Origin: a virus
DNA: 23,669 bases
IMG/VR virus record: IMGVR_UViG_3300031784_000201
Span: 1-23,669 of that record
Reading direction: 5' to 3' (one strand)
The position numbers were made by a program, and so were the translations under genes. Of this stretch, positions 1-8,397 are shown piece after piece (positions within the stretch are counted from its first letter, which is position 1; every line of letters starts with the position of its first letter). The notes under the pieces were generated by a model. The model did not search any database, was not told the DNA's origin, and was given only the letters and a program-made list of their open reading frames with translations.

Positions 1-683
1 GTGCCGGTATCACCAGTCGTGACCACCGTGCCAGTGGTATCCGGCAGGGTAATGGTGCGGTCAGCAGTGGGGTCAGTTACCGCAATCGTGGTTTCAAATG
101 CGTCGGCGGTGGCGCCCTCAAAACTCAAACTGCCGGTGGTGCCGATCTCCAGGTTGCCGGTAACGGTGCCGCCGGATTTGGGCAGAGCAGCATTAGCCAA
201 GTCATAGGCCGACTTGACTGCCGTGCTCGAAGCAATAGTGGTGGAGCTGGTGGTGCTGGTGCTATCGCTGACTTTGGACTGCAGACCGGCGGGAGTTACA
301 GCGCGGTCGGGGTCAGTACCAGTCTGAGTTTCGGCGTTGGTGGCAAGCTCCAGCAGACCTTGAACGGTGGTGCTGCCAATGGGGGTGGCGTTGACAAAGG
401 CGCTGCCGTTCCAGATTTTGACGCCGACGGGGGTCAGACTGGTGTCAAGCCAGATCTCGCCAACGCTGTTGCCGGCACTGCCGCCGGCTGCCGGACTGGC
501 ATTAGGTGCAGTCGTGCCAACGTGAACCGGGCCGACTTTGATGATGGTGGCACCAGTGCTGTCCTTGAAGAACAGGCCGGGACTGGTGGTATTGGTGTTA
601 AGGGCAATTTGGCCGTCGGCAATCGAAGTCGTCGGGCGCTTATTTGCAGTGCCGCTGCGAAGAGACTTATGCGTCGAGGCCAT
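1..683 (-). CDS. Tail fibre protein, N-terminal part (runs off left edge)
   Basis: The frame opens with ATG at 683-681 (MASTHKSLRSG...) and stays open to base 1, giving 227 visible residues. GGAG lies about 8 bases before the start. The N-terminus (ANKRPTTSIADGQIALN) and the block TTVQGLLELATNAETQTG...AVTPAGL are typical of fibre and fibre-like proteins of cyanophages and other tailed phages. After about residue 175 it continues with the fibre repeat type GGTVTGNLEIG and ITLPDTTGTVV. This is known family character; the receptor-binding end lies outside the window. It is the last visible gene of the minus-strand tail cluster, 37 bases after a small gene, so it probably forms part of the host-recognition apparatus. 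A competing minus frame (434-697, TTG start) has poorer codon character and was not chosen. Confidence 0.88.
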   Translation of the reverse strand, partial: MASTHKSLRSGTANKRPTTSIADGQIALNTNTTSPGLFFKDSTGATIIKVGPVHVGTTAPNASPAAGGSAGNSVGEIWLDTSLTPVGVKIWNGSAFVNATPIGSTTVQGLLELATNAETQTGTDPDRAVTPAGLQSKVSDSTSTTSSTTIASSTAVKSAYDLANAALPKSGGTVTGNLEIGTTGSLSFEGATADAFETTIAVTDPTADRTITLPDTTGTVVTTGDTG

Positions 684-717
684 TCCCTTAACTCCAATAG
701 GACGGGATTACTGGAGC

Positions 718-723
718 AGTCTA
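718..723 (-). promoter_or_regulatory. Weak -10-like element (TAGACT) before fibre gene
   Basis: The minus strand reads TAGACTGCT over the stop codon of the 56-residue gene, 34 bases before the fibre start. It resembles the TAAACTGCT element before the 740-residue fibre gene. It is a weaker variant of the element found at several other junctions and has no visible -35. Confidence 0.25.
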
Positions 724-891
724 GTATTCGCCGTCGTCAAGTACCACGTCGTAGGTCTCAAAAACGTAGGTGAAGTCGCGCCAGGCGGTGTAGTAGTTGG
801 CGTTTTGCAGTTTTATCAGGACGTCGCCGGGTCGCCCGCCGATGGGGACGTTCTCGGCGCTATAGACAAAACTTTCTGTGCGGTGTGACAT
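721..891 (-). CDS. Small protein of unknown function between two fibre genes (56 aa)
   Basis: ATG at 891-889 overlaps the TGA of the upstream fibre gene by one base (TGATG), a typical coupling arrangement. The product (MSHRTESFVYSAENVPIGG...) is 56 residues, aromatic-rich (many Tyr, Phe and Trp), with no signal peptide or membrane segment. It ends in VVLDDGEY, close to the C-termini of the neighbouring 740-residue fibre (VVDDGTF) and the collagen-like protein (EFDDGTY). I do not recognise the family. Position and coupling suggest a fibre accessory role, such as a chaperone, adaptor or small structural subunit. It is likely real because the overlap is exact and the gap it fills is otherwise empty. 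Confidence 0.7.
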   Translation of the reverse strand: MSHRTESFVYSAENVPIGGRPGDVLIKLQNANYYTAWRDFTYVFETYDVVLDDGEY

Positions 892-3113
892 CAGAAGGTG
901 CCATCGTCAACCACACCGATTGTCATTTCACCCGTAGTGTTGTCGACCAGCACTTCAGCAGATTCAAGTACCACGCCGATTTGAGATGTGGTGGCGATTT
1001 GCGTGCGGCCCCACAGCAAGACAAGTGCATCTCGGACGTCCGTCACACCGGTCATGTCCGGGGTGAAGTAAGTACCGTCCGACAAAATGTCGTAGTCGTT
1101 GAAGGTGCCAGTAGCACCAGAGACAACAGCGATCTTGGTCCAGTTGGCTGTGGTGCCCTGGCTGAGAACCCAGTCGCCGACTGCCAGTGATGCAATAGGA
1201 GCCGGCGTGGTGCCGGTGCCGGCCACCGTTGTAATCAGATAAATACCGTTGTTTTGTGGGTTGGGTGCGCCAAGCGCTTGGCCCACAGTCAAACCAGCTT
1301 CGGTGCCGTACTGGTTGAGGGTGGCAACGGTGTTGGTACTGGCGTTGTAAGTGCCACCGAAACGGATGTTGAGCTGGGTGGGGCTGCCGTAACCGACAAG
1401 CAGCCAGTAGCCGTTGGGAGTTGGGCTGACTGTGCCGACCCAGATGTAGGCCGAGCGGTCGGATGGGTTGATCCACCACTGACCGGCAAATTCCGGCGTT
1501 GGAGCACTTTCGCTGACTTGGGCGATGCCGTAATCAGCCAGCTGGGCAGCAGTAACGCTGTTGTTAGCAAGGAACGCACTGCTGAAAGTACCAGTCGTGA
1601 TCTTGCTGGCATCCAGGTTGGGGATATCGGTTGAGGCCAGGACGTCGCCGGTGACGATGTGACCCTGGGCGTCAATCGAAACCTTGGTGTAAATACCAGC
1701 GGTGGCGGCGTTGCTGTGGTTGAGGACGCCGCCTGCCGTTACGGTCAGACCAGTGCCAGGCTGGATTGCGCCAGTTGCACCAGCAGTGGCGACTGGTAGA
1801 TCCGCGGGGACAAGAGCGCGGAAGGTGGGGGTGGCGTTGGAGCCGGTGGTGGGGCCAGCAAAAACGCGGTTGGCGGCTTGGGTGTCAAGGCCGGTCGTGA
1901 TTGTGGCAACGCCGGCTGCACTGACAGATGCACTAAACGTGAGGGGCGTGGAGTCCGAAAAGACAAAGCTCTGGACGCCGGCTTGTTGGATCCAGGCCGT
2001 GCCATCCCAGGCGTAGGCAAGTCCGGTATTGGTGTTGAACCACTGCTGACCTTGGAACGCGCCGCTGCCGCTGGGCGTGTTGCCGGAGATGATTGTGCTG
2101 GAATCGGCGGCAAGTTTGGCGCCAGTTACAGCTGCTGCGCCGATTTTTGCGGTGGTGACGGCGCCGCTCGCGATCTTGGTGGCGGTTACGGCGTCGGTGG
2201 CAATCGTGGCGGCAAAACTGCCGGTGCCCGAGCCGGTTACATCACCGGTCAGCGTGATGGTCTGGTCGCCGGTGTTCGTGCCGCTGGTGGTGCCGGAGTG
2301 GGTGCCGCTGAACGTGCCAGATTGAGTAGCGAGGGTGCCGAGACCCAGCGTGGTGCGTTGGGCGGCAGCATCGGCATCATCTAGGAGTGCCCGGCCGGCA
2401 GCGGTGCAGGCGATTTCTTCGACGTTGCCGGCGCCAGCAGTGGAACGCCCCAGCAGTACGTCGGTGCCGCTGGTGTTCTGGATCTTGGCGTAGGTAACGG
2501 CGTCGTTAGCCAGCCCGGCGGTTTCGACTGCGCCGGCAGCGATGGCGTCTGCGGTGACCGAGCCCGTGGCGAGTTGGGCTGCGGTAACGGCGTCGCTGGC
2601 AAGCTTGGCGGTGGTTACTGCGTCGTTGGCAAGAGCGGCGGTGCCCAGGCCGGCGGAATCAATTTTTGCGGTGGTGACTGCGTTTGCGGCGAGTTTTGCG
2701 GTGGTGACCGCCGAATCTTCAATGCCAGCCGTAGGCGCAATGACCTGTTGGTAGGCGCTGCCGTCGTAGACCTTCAGGTATTTGCTGGTGCTGTTGACGT
2801 AACCACGACCTTCAAAGTTGTCCGAGGCGGGCTCAACACTGTCGTAGGCAATGCTCGAATCGTTGGCGAGCTTGGCCGCAGTTACAGCGTCATCGGCAAG
2901 CGCAGTGGTGCCAAGTTTGGTGGCACTGGCCTGATCGATTTTGGAAATATCAATACTGGAAGCGTCCGCAAGGGTTGCTCCAGCCTCAAACAGATCTTTG
3001 GCGGTGACTTTTTTGGTCTCGCTTGCCGAAATGTCGACGATAGGCAGTACGTCGGTGGCCGCGACGTTGGCCTCGGGAAGCTGGTTTAATTGTGTAATGC
3101 GTTGATCGGCCAC
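891..3113 (-). CDS. Tail fibre-like protein with decapeptide repeats (740 aa)
   Basis: GTG start at 3113-3111 (MADQRITQLNQLPEANVAAT...), TGA at 893-891. The first 45 residues (ADQRITQLNQLPEANVAATD, then a KVTAKDLF segment) match the attachment-type N-terminus I know from cyanophage fibre and structural proteins. Residues 132-211 are eight consecutive ten-residue repeats of the AVTTAKLAxD type, and three more lie at 305-334. Residues 278-304 hold the GTNTGDQTITLTGDVTGSG block common in phage fibres. The two middle stretches with QQWFNTNTGLAYAWDGTAW and QWWINPSDRSAYIWVGT resemble beta-rich modules seen in fibres. The C-terminus reads TGEMTIGVVDDGTF. It probably trimerises as an elongated fibre at the tail tip, which is inference. 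It is coupled to the 56-residue gene downstream. Confidence 0.85.
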   Translation of the reverse strand: MADQRITQLNQLPEANVAATDVLPIVDISASETKKVTAKDLFEAGATLADASSIDISKIDQASATKLGTTALADDAVTAAKLANDSSIAYDSVEPASDNFEGRGYVNSTSKYLKVYDGSAYQQVIAPTAGIEDSAVTTAKLAANAVTTAKIDSAGLGTAALANDAVTTAKLASDAVTAAQLATGSVTADAIAAGAVETAGLANDAVTYAKIQNTSGTDVLLGRSTAGAGNVEEIACTAAGRALLDDADAAAQRTTLGLGTLATQSGTFSGTHSGTTSGTNTGDQTITLTGDVTGSGTGSFAATIATDAVTATKIASGAVTTAKIGAAAVTGAKLAADSSTIISGNTPSGSGAFQGQQWFNTNTGLAYAWDGTAWIQQAGVQSFVFSDSTPLTFSASVSAAGVATITTGLDTQAANRVFAGPTTGSNATPTFRALVPADLPVATAGATGAIQPGTGLTVTAGGVLNHSNAATAGIYTKVSIDAQGHIVTGDVLASTDIPNLDASKITTGTFSSAFLANNSVTAAQLADYGIAQVSESAPTPEFAGQWWINPSDRSAYIWVGTVSPTPNGYWLLVGYGSPTQLNIRFGGTYNASTNTVATLNQYGTEAGLTVGQALGAPNPQNNGIYLITTVAGTGTTPAPIASLAVGDWVLSQGTTANWTKIAVVSGATGTFNDYDILSDGTYFTPDMTGVTDVRDALVLLWGRTQIATTSQIGVVLESAEVLVDNTTGEMTIGVVDDGTF
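2481..2720 (-). repeat. Eight in-frame 30-base repeats in fibre gene
   Basis: This encodes residues 132-211 of the 740-residue fibre as eight ten-residue units in exact register (EDSAVTTAKL, AANAVTTAKI, DSAGLGTAAL, ANDAVTTAKL, ASDAVTAAQL, ATGSVTADAI, AAGAVETAGL, ANDAVTYAKI). Three related units recur at residues 305-334. Such 30-base repeats can expand or contract by recombination and so alter fibre length. Confidence 0.85.
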
Positions 3114-3145
3114 GCGCCAGCTCCGGTTACGGCGAGTCTCCTAGC

Positions 3146-3151
3146 AGTTTA
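3146..3151 (-). promoter_or_regulatory. -10-like element TAAACT before 740-aa fibre gene
   Basis: The minus strand reads GACTAAACTGCTAGGAG. TAAACT overlaps the stop codon of the upstream gene and sits 32 bases before the GTG start. TAGGAG follows but lies far from the start. The same hexamer precedes four other genes here. No -35 is visible. The role as promoter is inferred. Confidence 0.45.
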
Positions 3152-4021
3152 GTCCGTCACCTCGGTCATGAGGAAGTCAAGGTTTTGCTGCAGACGCAGG
3201 CGATCCGTGTCTTCCTTGAGGATGTAGCCCGATGGCTCACCAATCAGCAGTTTGATTTCGCCTGTAGTTACAAAATCAATAGCGCAGTTAATAGTTTGAT
3301 CAGGCCGCACTTCTACTCCAGTGCGTGTAATCATTGCATCAAATTCGTAATACACATCCGACGAATTTGAATACACAGCATCTTCAGTAAGTTGTAAAAA
3401 GCAACTGAACTCGCTGCCGATATCGGTGCGGTTAATTAGTTGCAGCATCAACAATGAGTTCTCCACCAGGCCGCTGTTGCTGGTGTTGAAGATGCAGTCG
3501 ATGGAGCCTGACCCGCTGATGAGACCGGCGGAATACATTTTTTTGAAGCGGTCGGACATTGTGGTGGTGTCCAGCGCTTCGCGGTCGGTGTTAAACGTGA
3601 AGCCGGTTACGTCGCCAAGAACGCGCTCCACGGAACCGTAGACGCTGACGTTGATGTCAATCGGGTTGCCGGTAAATGACTCCAGTGGGTATTCAACAGT
3701 GCGGTTGTTGTTGATGGCGTTCGAGAAGTCGTTAAAGAGGCGGATGCCGCCGATCGCGTTGATATTTGAATAAGCAACTACTTCATTCAAAGTTGCTCCA
3801 CCGCCGTCGGGCCAGGTGGATGGCGGCAAAAAGTCCAGGCCCCGTGGGTCGTCCGTAAAAATGCGGAGTTGATCTCCAGTCAGTAGGTTTTCAACGGATC
3901 CATCGAAACCGAAACGGTTGAGGATTGTGTTGACGTCGGCTGGAGATACGGAACTGGAGAAGGTGGTCGCGCTTTTGCGGCGTAGTTTGACTTTTCCGTA
4001 GTGGCCTAGGAAATAGGTCAT
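3149..4021 (-). CDS. Tail-tube-like / minor tail protein (290 aa)
   Basis: ATG at 4021-4019 overlaps the previous stop by four bases (ATGA). The N-terminal half (MTYFLGHYGKVKLRRKS..., then NLLTGDQLRIFTDDPRGLDF) is a separate domain. The C-terminal half (about residues 125-260) carries the pattern also seen in the major tail tube protein and in the 164-residue neighbour: TGFTFNTDREALDTTTMSDRFKKMY, then GSGSIDC, then MITRTGVEVRPDQTINCAIDF. From this I infer a tail-tube fold. Placed after the J-like hub and next to the fibres, it could be a tail-tip ring, a fibre-attachment ring or a distal tail component. Base composition at 3150-3480 is more AT-rich than in neighbouring genes. The family is not named with certainty. 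Confidence 0.72.
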   Translation of the reverse strand: MTYFLGHYGKVKLRRKSATTFSSSVSPADVNTILNRFGFDGSVENLLTGDQLRIFTDDPRGLDFLPPSTWPDGGGATLNEVVAYSNINAIGGIRLFNDFSNAINNNRTVEYPLESFTGNPIDINVSVYGSVERVLGDVTGFTFNTDREALDTTTMSDRFKKMYSAGLISGSGSIDCIFNTSNSGLVENSLLMLQLINRTDIGSEFSCFLQLTEDAVYSNSSDVYYEFDAMITRTGVEVRPDQTINCAIDFVTTGEIKLLIGEPSGYILKEDTDRLRLQQNLDFLMTEVTD

Positions 4022-4512
4022 GCGTCAATCAGCTCGCGGAACGCTCCATCCACGGTGAACTGGATCGCAACGGAGGTTAGTTCACCAGTACTGACCTGCA
4101 GAGAGGCGTTGGTGATGTAGGCGTTGAAGGCGATGTCGTCTTTGATGTCGGCACCGCTGCCGGCAGTTTCGCCGACGCGCAGCACCATGCCAACGCGATC
4201 GTTTTCGGTGACGCCAGCGGTGGTGGTCTTCATGACCTTGGCCAAGAACTGGTCAAACTGCGTTCCAGGTTCGGTGCCCGTGGTGCCTTCGCGGCGGTAA
4301 TACAGCAGAGTGGCGCTGCCGGTAGCGCTCGATGCGCCGGGGGTATAGCTCTTTACGGCGGTGTCGACTGTGGTGGTTTCCAGCAGTTCGAGGGTGGTCT
4401 CCAGTGACCAGTCGCGCAGTTTTAGTGCCTTTTCGGAGGCGGTGGGATTGATTTCGCCGGTGCCAGCGCTGGTTAGGTACAGAGCCCCGGTGCGTCCGGT
4501 GTAGAAGGCCAT
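4018..4512 (-). CDS. Tail-tube-like protein, short paralogue (164 aa)
   Basis: ATG at 4512-4510 (MAFYTGRTGALYLTSAG...). It shares order and motifs with the 257-residue major tail tube: an N-terminal TGALY strand, RDWSLE at 33-38 (RDWTFE in the tube), ETTTVDTAVKSYTPG...GSATLLYY at 45-72, and a C-terminal ITNASLQVSTGELTSVAIQF at 133-152 (LTSASMNVNPDDAQSVTVNF in the tube). It lacks the roughly 75-residue N-terminal insertion of that protein and so resembles a minimal tube subunit. That is read from the sequence. A second ring or tip tube role is inferred from its place after the J-like hub protein. It lies 28 bases after the J gene, with a -10-like TAAAGT in the gap. Confidence 0.75.
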   Translation of the reverse strand: MAFYTGRTGALYLTSAGTGEINPTASEKALKLRDWSLETTLELLETTTVDTAVKSYTPGASSATGSATLLYYRREGTTGTEPGTQFDQFLAKVMKTTTAGVTENDRVGMVLRVGETAGSGADIKDDIAFNAYITNASLQVSTGELTSVAIQFTVDGAFRELIDA

Positions 4513-4537
4513 TGCGGCAATCCCGTTTTCTTATGCC

Positions 4538-4543
4538 ACTTTA
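4538..4543 (-). promoter_or_regulatory. -10-like element TAAAGT before 164-aa tail gene
   Basis: The minus strand reads CCGCTAAAGTGGC. It overlaps the stop of the J-like gene and ends 25 bases before the ATG at 4512. It is a one-base variant of the recurring TAAACT element, with the same GC preceding it as at several other sites. No -35 is visible. Confidence 0.35.
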
Positions 4544-7500
4544 GCGGCGGATGGTAAACAGATTATCGCTGAAGTCGGCGATAAGGGACTGGCCGTCAGT
4601 GGTGCAGGGATAGATGGTTGCCCGAACCGTAATTTCACCTTCCTCGTCCATTTGAACTTCGCTGACGCGGAATATGCGGCGGGTTGTGGTCTCCACGCCA
4701 AGCACAAACAGGAAGTTTTCGTAGTCGGCTAGTTGGGGTGCCACGCCGTTGGTGACGGTTACGGAGTTGACGTCGATCAGGCCGCGATCACTGCGGTACA
4801 GGCGGAAGTTGTAGGTGCCTGATACCAGGTTGTTATCCAGTGGCATGTTGAGTGCTCCGCCGACGCCGACCATGCCGGTGCGGATGGCGTCCCAGCTGTT
4901 TTGGCCGATATCTACGTACACAAAAGCGCCGGGTGATATGGGATCCAGCGTGGGATAAGTTTTGAACTCAACGGCCTGGCGAACGTAACGGCGAAGATTA
5001 CAGATCAGCTTTCCAAACAAAATAGCTTGCTCGGGATTTGTTACGTACAACGACAGATCAAACGTTTGCCGGATTGCATCTACTTCAAGCGTGTCGGCAA
5101 GTTGGACTTCCAGCGATTTTTTCTTGGAGAAAACGGCGTCTGCAGGAATATCGGTGTAAATGATGGAGGCGATGATGTCCTGGACGTTGGAGCCGAAGTC
5201 CATGTACTCCTCTTTGTAGGAGTCTTCGATGATGTTGCCTTGGTTGAAGATGGCGCTTACGTTGATGGTGCGGGTGATTTGTCCGGTGTTGGGGTCGTAG
5301 GGCACTGCAGGCACCAGTGTTTCTCGGCCACCGATACGGGCAAACTCCAGCAGATTGAACGGAGCGACCTCAACCCAGAACTCGCGCCAGCTGCGGGGGC
5401 TGGCGATCACGCAGTCCATAAATAGGTTGTTGGCTTGGCAAAAACGCTTGGTTAGTGCCAGCTGGCGCAGGTCGATGGCGTTAACTTCGGCGTAATTACC
5501 GATGCCATCAGTGCTATCAAGCACGGTGTCCAAGAAAATGTCGGGCGCCAGGCTGCTTGCACCGTCAGGATCAGACGGGTAGTACACATAGCCCTCGTCC
5601 CCCCAAGCAGTCCCAAACTGATCGACGCCGCTGGTGCGGATTCTGCGGACGCGGCGGCCTTGGGTTGCAAAGACGCTGAACGAGCGCAGGTCTTGGATTG
5701 TTTTGCCCGAGTAGGCATTGAAGCCGTACAAAGCAAGGTTGTTGTACAGCTGGCTGGTTATTGCACCGCTGGCGTTTAAGGTCGTGTAATCAGAAAAAGG
5801 CTGGATGAGTTGTTCGGTAACTGCAGTAAGGGTTATTTCCGGCCCTGCGTCAAAGGAAAACTGGAGTTGCGTATCGGAGTCGTAGTTAAACAAGTCCCAC
5901 TCGTTGAGGTCTGCAGGATTGTTGTTTTGAGGCGGGAAATTTCGGTCTGTGCCAGTAAGTGCCAGTCCCGTAAATTGAATCGAAGGCACCGTGGTGCTTC
6001 CGCTACGCAATCTGTAAGTTTCGAGCGTGTAGGTGACAGCGCTTCCAGTGTTTTCAAGGTAGAAATAGTTTGCGCCTACTTGGCGTTCGGCAAGTGGATC
6101 GCTAATAGGCTCCAGCTCAAATGCCCATTGTGTGGCTGCTGCGGGGTCGGTTAGGCCGCTGTTGAATTTGATGTAAACGTAGTTTTCGTTGTCGGCGGCG
6201 CGGCTGATTGCAAATATGCCGGGAATGATTGAATACTGCGTTTGTCCAACTTCCTTGTAACGCAGTTTGAACAGCGATACACGCGGCTTGATGCCGTTAT
6301 CGCTGGCTGGATAACCGCTGCGCCTACCGCTGCCGTATTCCATCTGACGGCCGCTGATGCGCTTGTAGACAACGGCTTTGAGCGCCAGGTCAACGATGTG
6401 GCACTGGGAAACTGTTTCGTAGCTGGCTGTTGCGATGCGTACTAGGGCTTTGGTATAAAAAACATCGTCAACGGCGCCAGACAAATTAACAACAATGCTG
6501 TCCAGATATTCGTACCGACGCAGCAGAGATATTTCTTCTGTGGTTAGTAACCTACTTCTGACATAACCATTAAACGACTGTGCTGTGTATGTAACAGTGC
6601 GTTCACAGTACTGGTTAGGGTACCCATAATCTTGAAGTCTCCAGCCTGGTGGACAACTTAACCAAGAGCCTCTGCCCCAGCCTTGGCGAGAGGGTGTGCT
6701 TCTTTCGTTCCGCGTAGCTTGATACGAGCTATAAGAAGCGACACGTATTTCACCAGAATCTGCAAGTTGTGTGGCAGTAGTAATATCAGGTCTTTGATCT
6801 TCATTAAGTAGAGCTAGAGCACTAGGGCGTAGGCGGTCGTACTCAGCTCTATCTTCGTCGGATACTGCTGGTGTGGTTGATGCGGGATCAAGGCTCGTGT
6901 AAGCAGCGGATGGTGCTCGGCCAGCTGAAATGCACTTGAGAGTTACTGCAGCATCGACGTTTTCAATGTCGGGATTTACCAGCTGTGTGACTTTGAATAA
7001 TGCTGTGCCAAGTTTGAAGATGCTGGCAATATCAAACGTGCTGACAATACTGCGGCGAGCATCTTCCGCTTCTTGGCCTGGGGCATCGGATGCTCCAGAT
7101 GTTTTGGTGACGCGGACTGTTAGTTCGGTATTTACAGGAATAGAAACGCCCGAGCCGGTTACCCATGGCGTCATTTGTGCATACACGCCAAGGTTGACGC
7201 TTTCTTTATCGCCAGTAGCGTTACGCAGATACAGCAACACGTTCAGCGGTACAACGCCGTAGATGCCGCAAGTATTTGATGTTGAGGGTGAATATGCCTG
7301 GCTAAAACCGTCGACACGAACGTTGGTTGATGCCGTCTGGATGCGGTAGGGGTTATCGGTTAGTTGGCCGTAACTCGTTGGGTCCGATGTTGACTGGTTG
7401 TTAAGTTCATTGTTCTGCGCGAGAAAACCGGTGGCCCCAGGATTGAAATACATCCAGAGGTTGTTGGTGATCAGGTCGCGGATAGGGGTTTGGCCGAAGG

Positions 7501-8023
7501 CGCTTTTTTCTGGGTCGATCGCGGTGATGGCGCCGCCGGAAAGAAGCAGCAGCATCTGGATGAACTGACTGGATCCATAGCTGCGGACGGCGGACCACAG
7601 CAGTGAACTGGTAACGCGAACGCCGCCGTTAGGGTTTGCGCCAGTGCCCGTGCCGCGGTTGGCGTAAACGAGGTTTACAGGGTCGCCGTAAGTGGCCAGC
7701 TCTTGAACGCTGTTAAAACCAAAACGCGGAGAAAAGCGTTCGTCGCGTGTTTGTTGTTGGCCGCCACCTTCCTGTTTTTGTATGCCAGGTAGTTCAGGAA
7801 TTTGCGGTTGCGGCGTTAATATCGCAGAAACAACTTGGGCAATAATGCCGACGATAGTGAGGACCAGAGCGACAACACCGACATCATTTCTGACATCTAA
7901 ATTCGTCCCTAATTTAATGTCGCTGTACTTTGCTTGAAGTGCAACAAACTCCAGGTATTCATCCTTGCTGATGTCAAGGATTTCAATTAGTTCGTGCTCG
8001 AATGGAAGGAGTTTTCGTGTCAT
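4541..8023 (-). CDS. Central tail tip / host specificity protein, gpJ-like with gpI-like N-terminus (1160 aa)
   Basis: ATG at 8023-8021 overlaps the K-like stop by four bases. Size and position (after L- and K-like genes) match the lambda gpJ family, which forms the trimeric hub at the tail tip and directs adsorption. The N-terminus is unusual: after about 45 polar residues come a hydrophobic segment (about 48-69, VGVVALVLTIVGIIAQVVSA), a LTPQPQIPELPG stretch, then SVQELATYGDPVNLVYANRG and a hydrophobic QFIQMLLLLSGG. This order resembles the C-terminal half of lambda gpI (membrane segment, APK-type linker, N..A..G...PV.YG), so an I-J fusion is inferred. Residues 457-473 carry a two-cysteine CPPGW...YC insertion in an AT-richer stretch. 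The C-terminal third (GGRETLVPAVPYDPNTG, then SLYVTNPEQAILFGKLICNLRRYV) is typical hub sequence. Confidence 0.82.
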   Translation of the reverse strand: MTRKLLPFEHELIEILDISKDEYLEFVALQAKYSDIKLGTNLDVRNDVGVVALVLTIVGIIAQVVSAILTPQPQIPELPGIQKQEGGGQQQTRDERFSPRFGFNSVQELATYGDPVNLVYANRGTGTGANPNGGVRVTSSLLWSAVRSYGSSQFIQMLLLLSGGAITAIDPEKSAFGQTPIRDLITNNLWMYFNPGATGFLAQNNELNNQSTSDPTSYGQLTDNPYRIQTASTNVRVDGFSQAYSPSTSNTCGIYGVVPLNVLLYLRNATGDKESVNLGVYAQMTPWVTGSGVSIPVNTELTVRVTKTSGASDAPGQEAEDARRSIVSTFDIASIFKLGTALFKVTQLVNPDIENVDAAVTLKCISAGRAPSAAYTSLDPASTTPAVSDEDRAEYDRLRPSALALLNEDQRPDITTATQLADSGEIRVASYSSYQATRNERSTPSRQGWGRGSWLSCPPGWRLQDYGYPNQYCERTVTYTAQSFNGYVRSRLLTTEEISLLRRYEYLDSIVVNLSGAVDDVFYTKALVRIATASYETVSQCHIVDLALKAVVYKRISGRQMEYGSGRRSGYPASDNGIKPRVSLFKLRYKEVGQTQYSIIPGIFAISRAADNENYVYIKFNSGLTDPAAATQWAFELEPISDPLAERQVGANYFYLENTGSAVTYTLETYRLRSGSTTVPSIQFTGLALTGTDRNFPPQNNNPADLNEWDLFNYDSDTQLQFSFDAGPEITLTAVTEQLIQPFSDYTTLNASGAITSQLYNNLALYGFNAYSGKTIQDLRSFSVFATQGRRVRRIRTSGVDQFGTAWGDEGYVYYPSDPDGASSLAPDIFLDTVLDSTDGIGNYAEVNAIDLRQLALTKRFCQANNLFMDCVIASPRSWREFWVEVAPFNLLEFARIGGRETLVPAVPYDPNTGQITRTINVSAIFNQGNIIEDSYKEEYMDFGSNVQDIIASIIYTDIPADAVFSKKKSLEVQLADTLEVDAIRQTFDLSLYVTNPEQAILFGKLICNLRRYVRQAVEFKTYPTLDPISPGAFVYVDIGQNSWDAIRTGMVGVGGALNMPLDNNLVSGTYNFRLYRSDRGLIDVNSVTVTNGVAPQLADYENFLFVLGVETTTRRIFRVSEVQMDEEGEITVRATIYPCTTDGQSLIADFSDNLFTIRR

Positions 8024-8397
8024 CGTTCCATCCAGAAGTAGTGGCCCATGCCTTTAGGGATAGGGCTGCGAACTACATTTTTACTTGGGGCGATAAATAG
8101 GAGGCCGTCGTCCAAAACGGTGGCTAGCGCCAGGCCGACGTTGGCTGGCAACAGAGCCACTGCGCCTGGCGTGGGCTCGGTGAGGCGTTTGCCGTTTTCG
8201 TTCAGCCAGCGAATAATCAGCCGGTAACGGAATGTGGTCTCGGTGTAATTCTGGTATACCCACTCAAATTGAGAACGATAATCGCCAAAGCCGAGACGCT
8301 CGTGGACTTCACACGCCAGCTGAAAGCAGTCGGTTTTGCCGGATCCATCGCGGGGTGAGTGGCCCCAGCCATATTGCAGACCGATGAGATCGTTCAC
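8020..8397 (-). CDS. Tail tip NlpC/P60-like protein, gpK type, probably catalytically altered (125 aa)
   Basis: GTG start at 8397-8395, overlapping the L-like stop by four bases (GTGA). The first 35 residues, with GLQYGWGHSPRDGSGKTDCFQLACEV around Cys24, match the start of the NlpC/P60 cysteine peptidase core (Y.WG....DC..L). PGAVALLPANVGLALATVLDDGLLFIAPS (78-106) aligns with the usual PGD.V.F....HVGI....G.FIH segment, but Asn86 stands where the catalytic His is expected. In lambda, gpK combines a Mov34/JAMM and an NlpC/P60 domain and acts in tail tip assembly; only the second is present here. It may be an inactive structural version or use a different second residue. It is coupled to the J-like gene by ATGA. 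Confidence 0.75.
   Translation of the reverse strand: MNDLIGLQYGWGHSPRDGSGKTDCFQLACEVHERLGFGDYRSQFEWVYQNYTETTFRYRLIIRWLNENGKRLTEPTPGAVALLPANVGLALATVLDDGLLFIAPSKNVVRSPIPKGMGHYFWMER

Noticed and set aside
434-697. Alternative minus-strand 87-residue frame at the left end
   Set aside because: It needs a TTG start and lies out of frame with a clear fibre sequence that is open to the window edge.
2481-2720. Regular 30-base repeats that could be taken for a CRISPR array
   Set aside because: The repeats are directly adjacent, in frame and encode a decapeptide; there are no spacers or cas genes.
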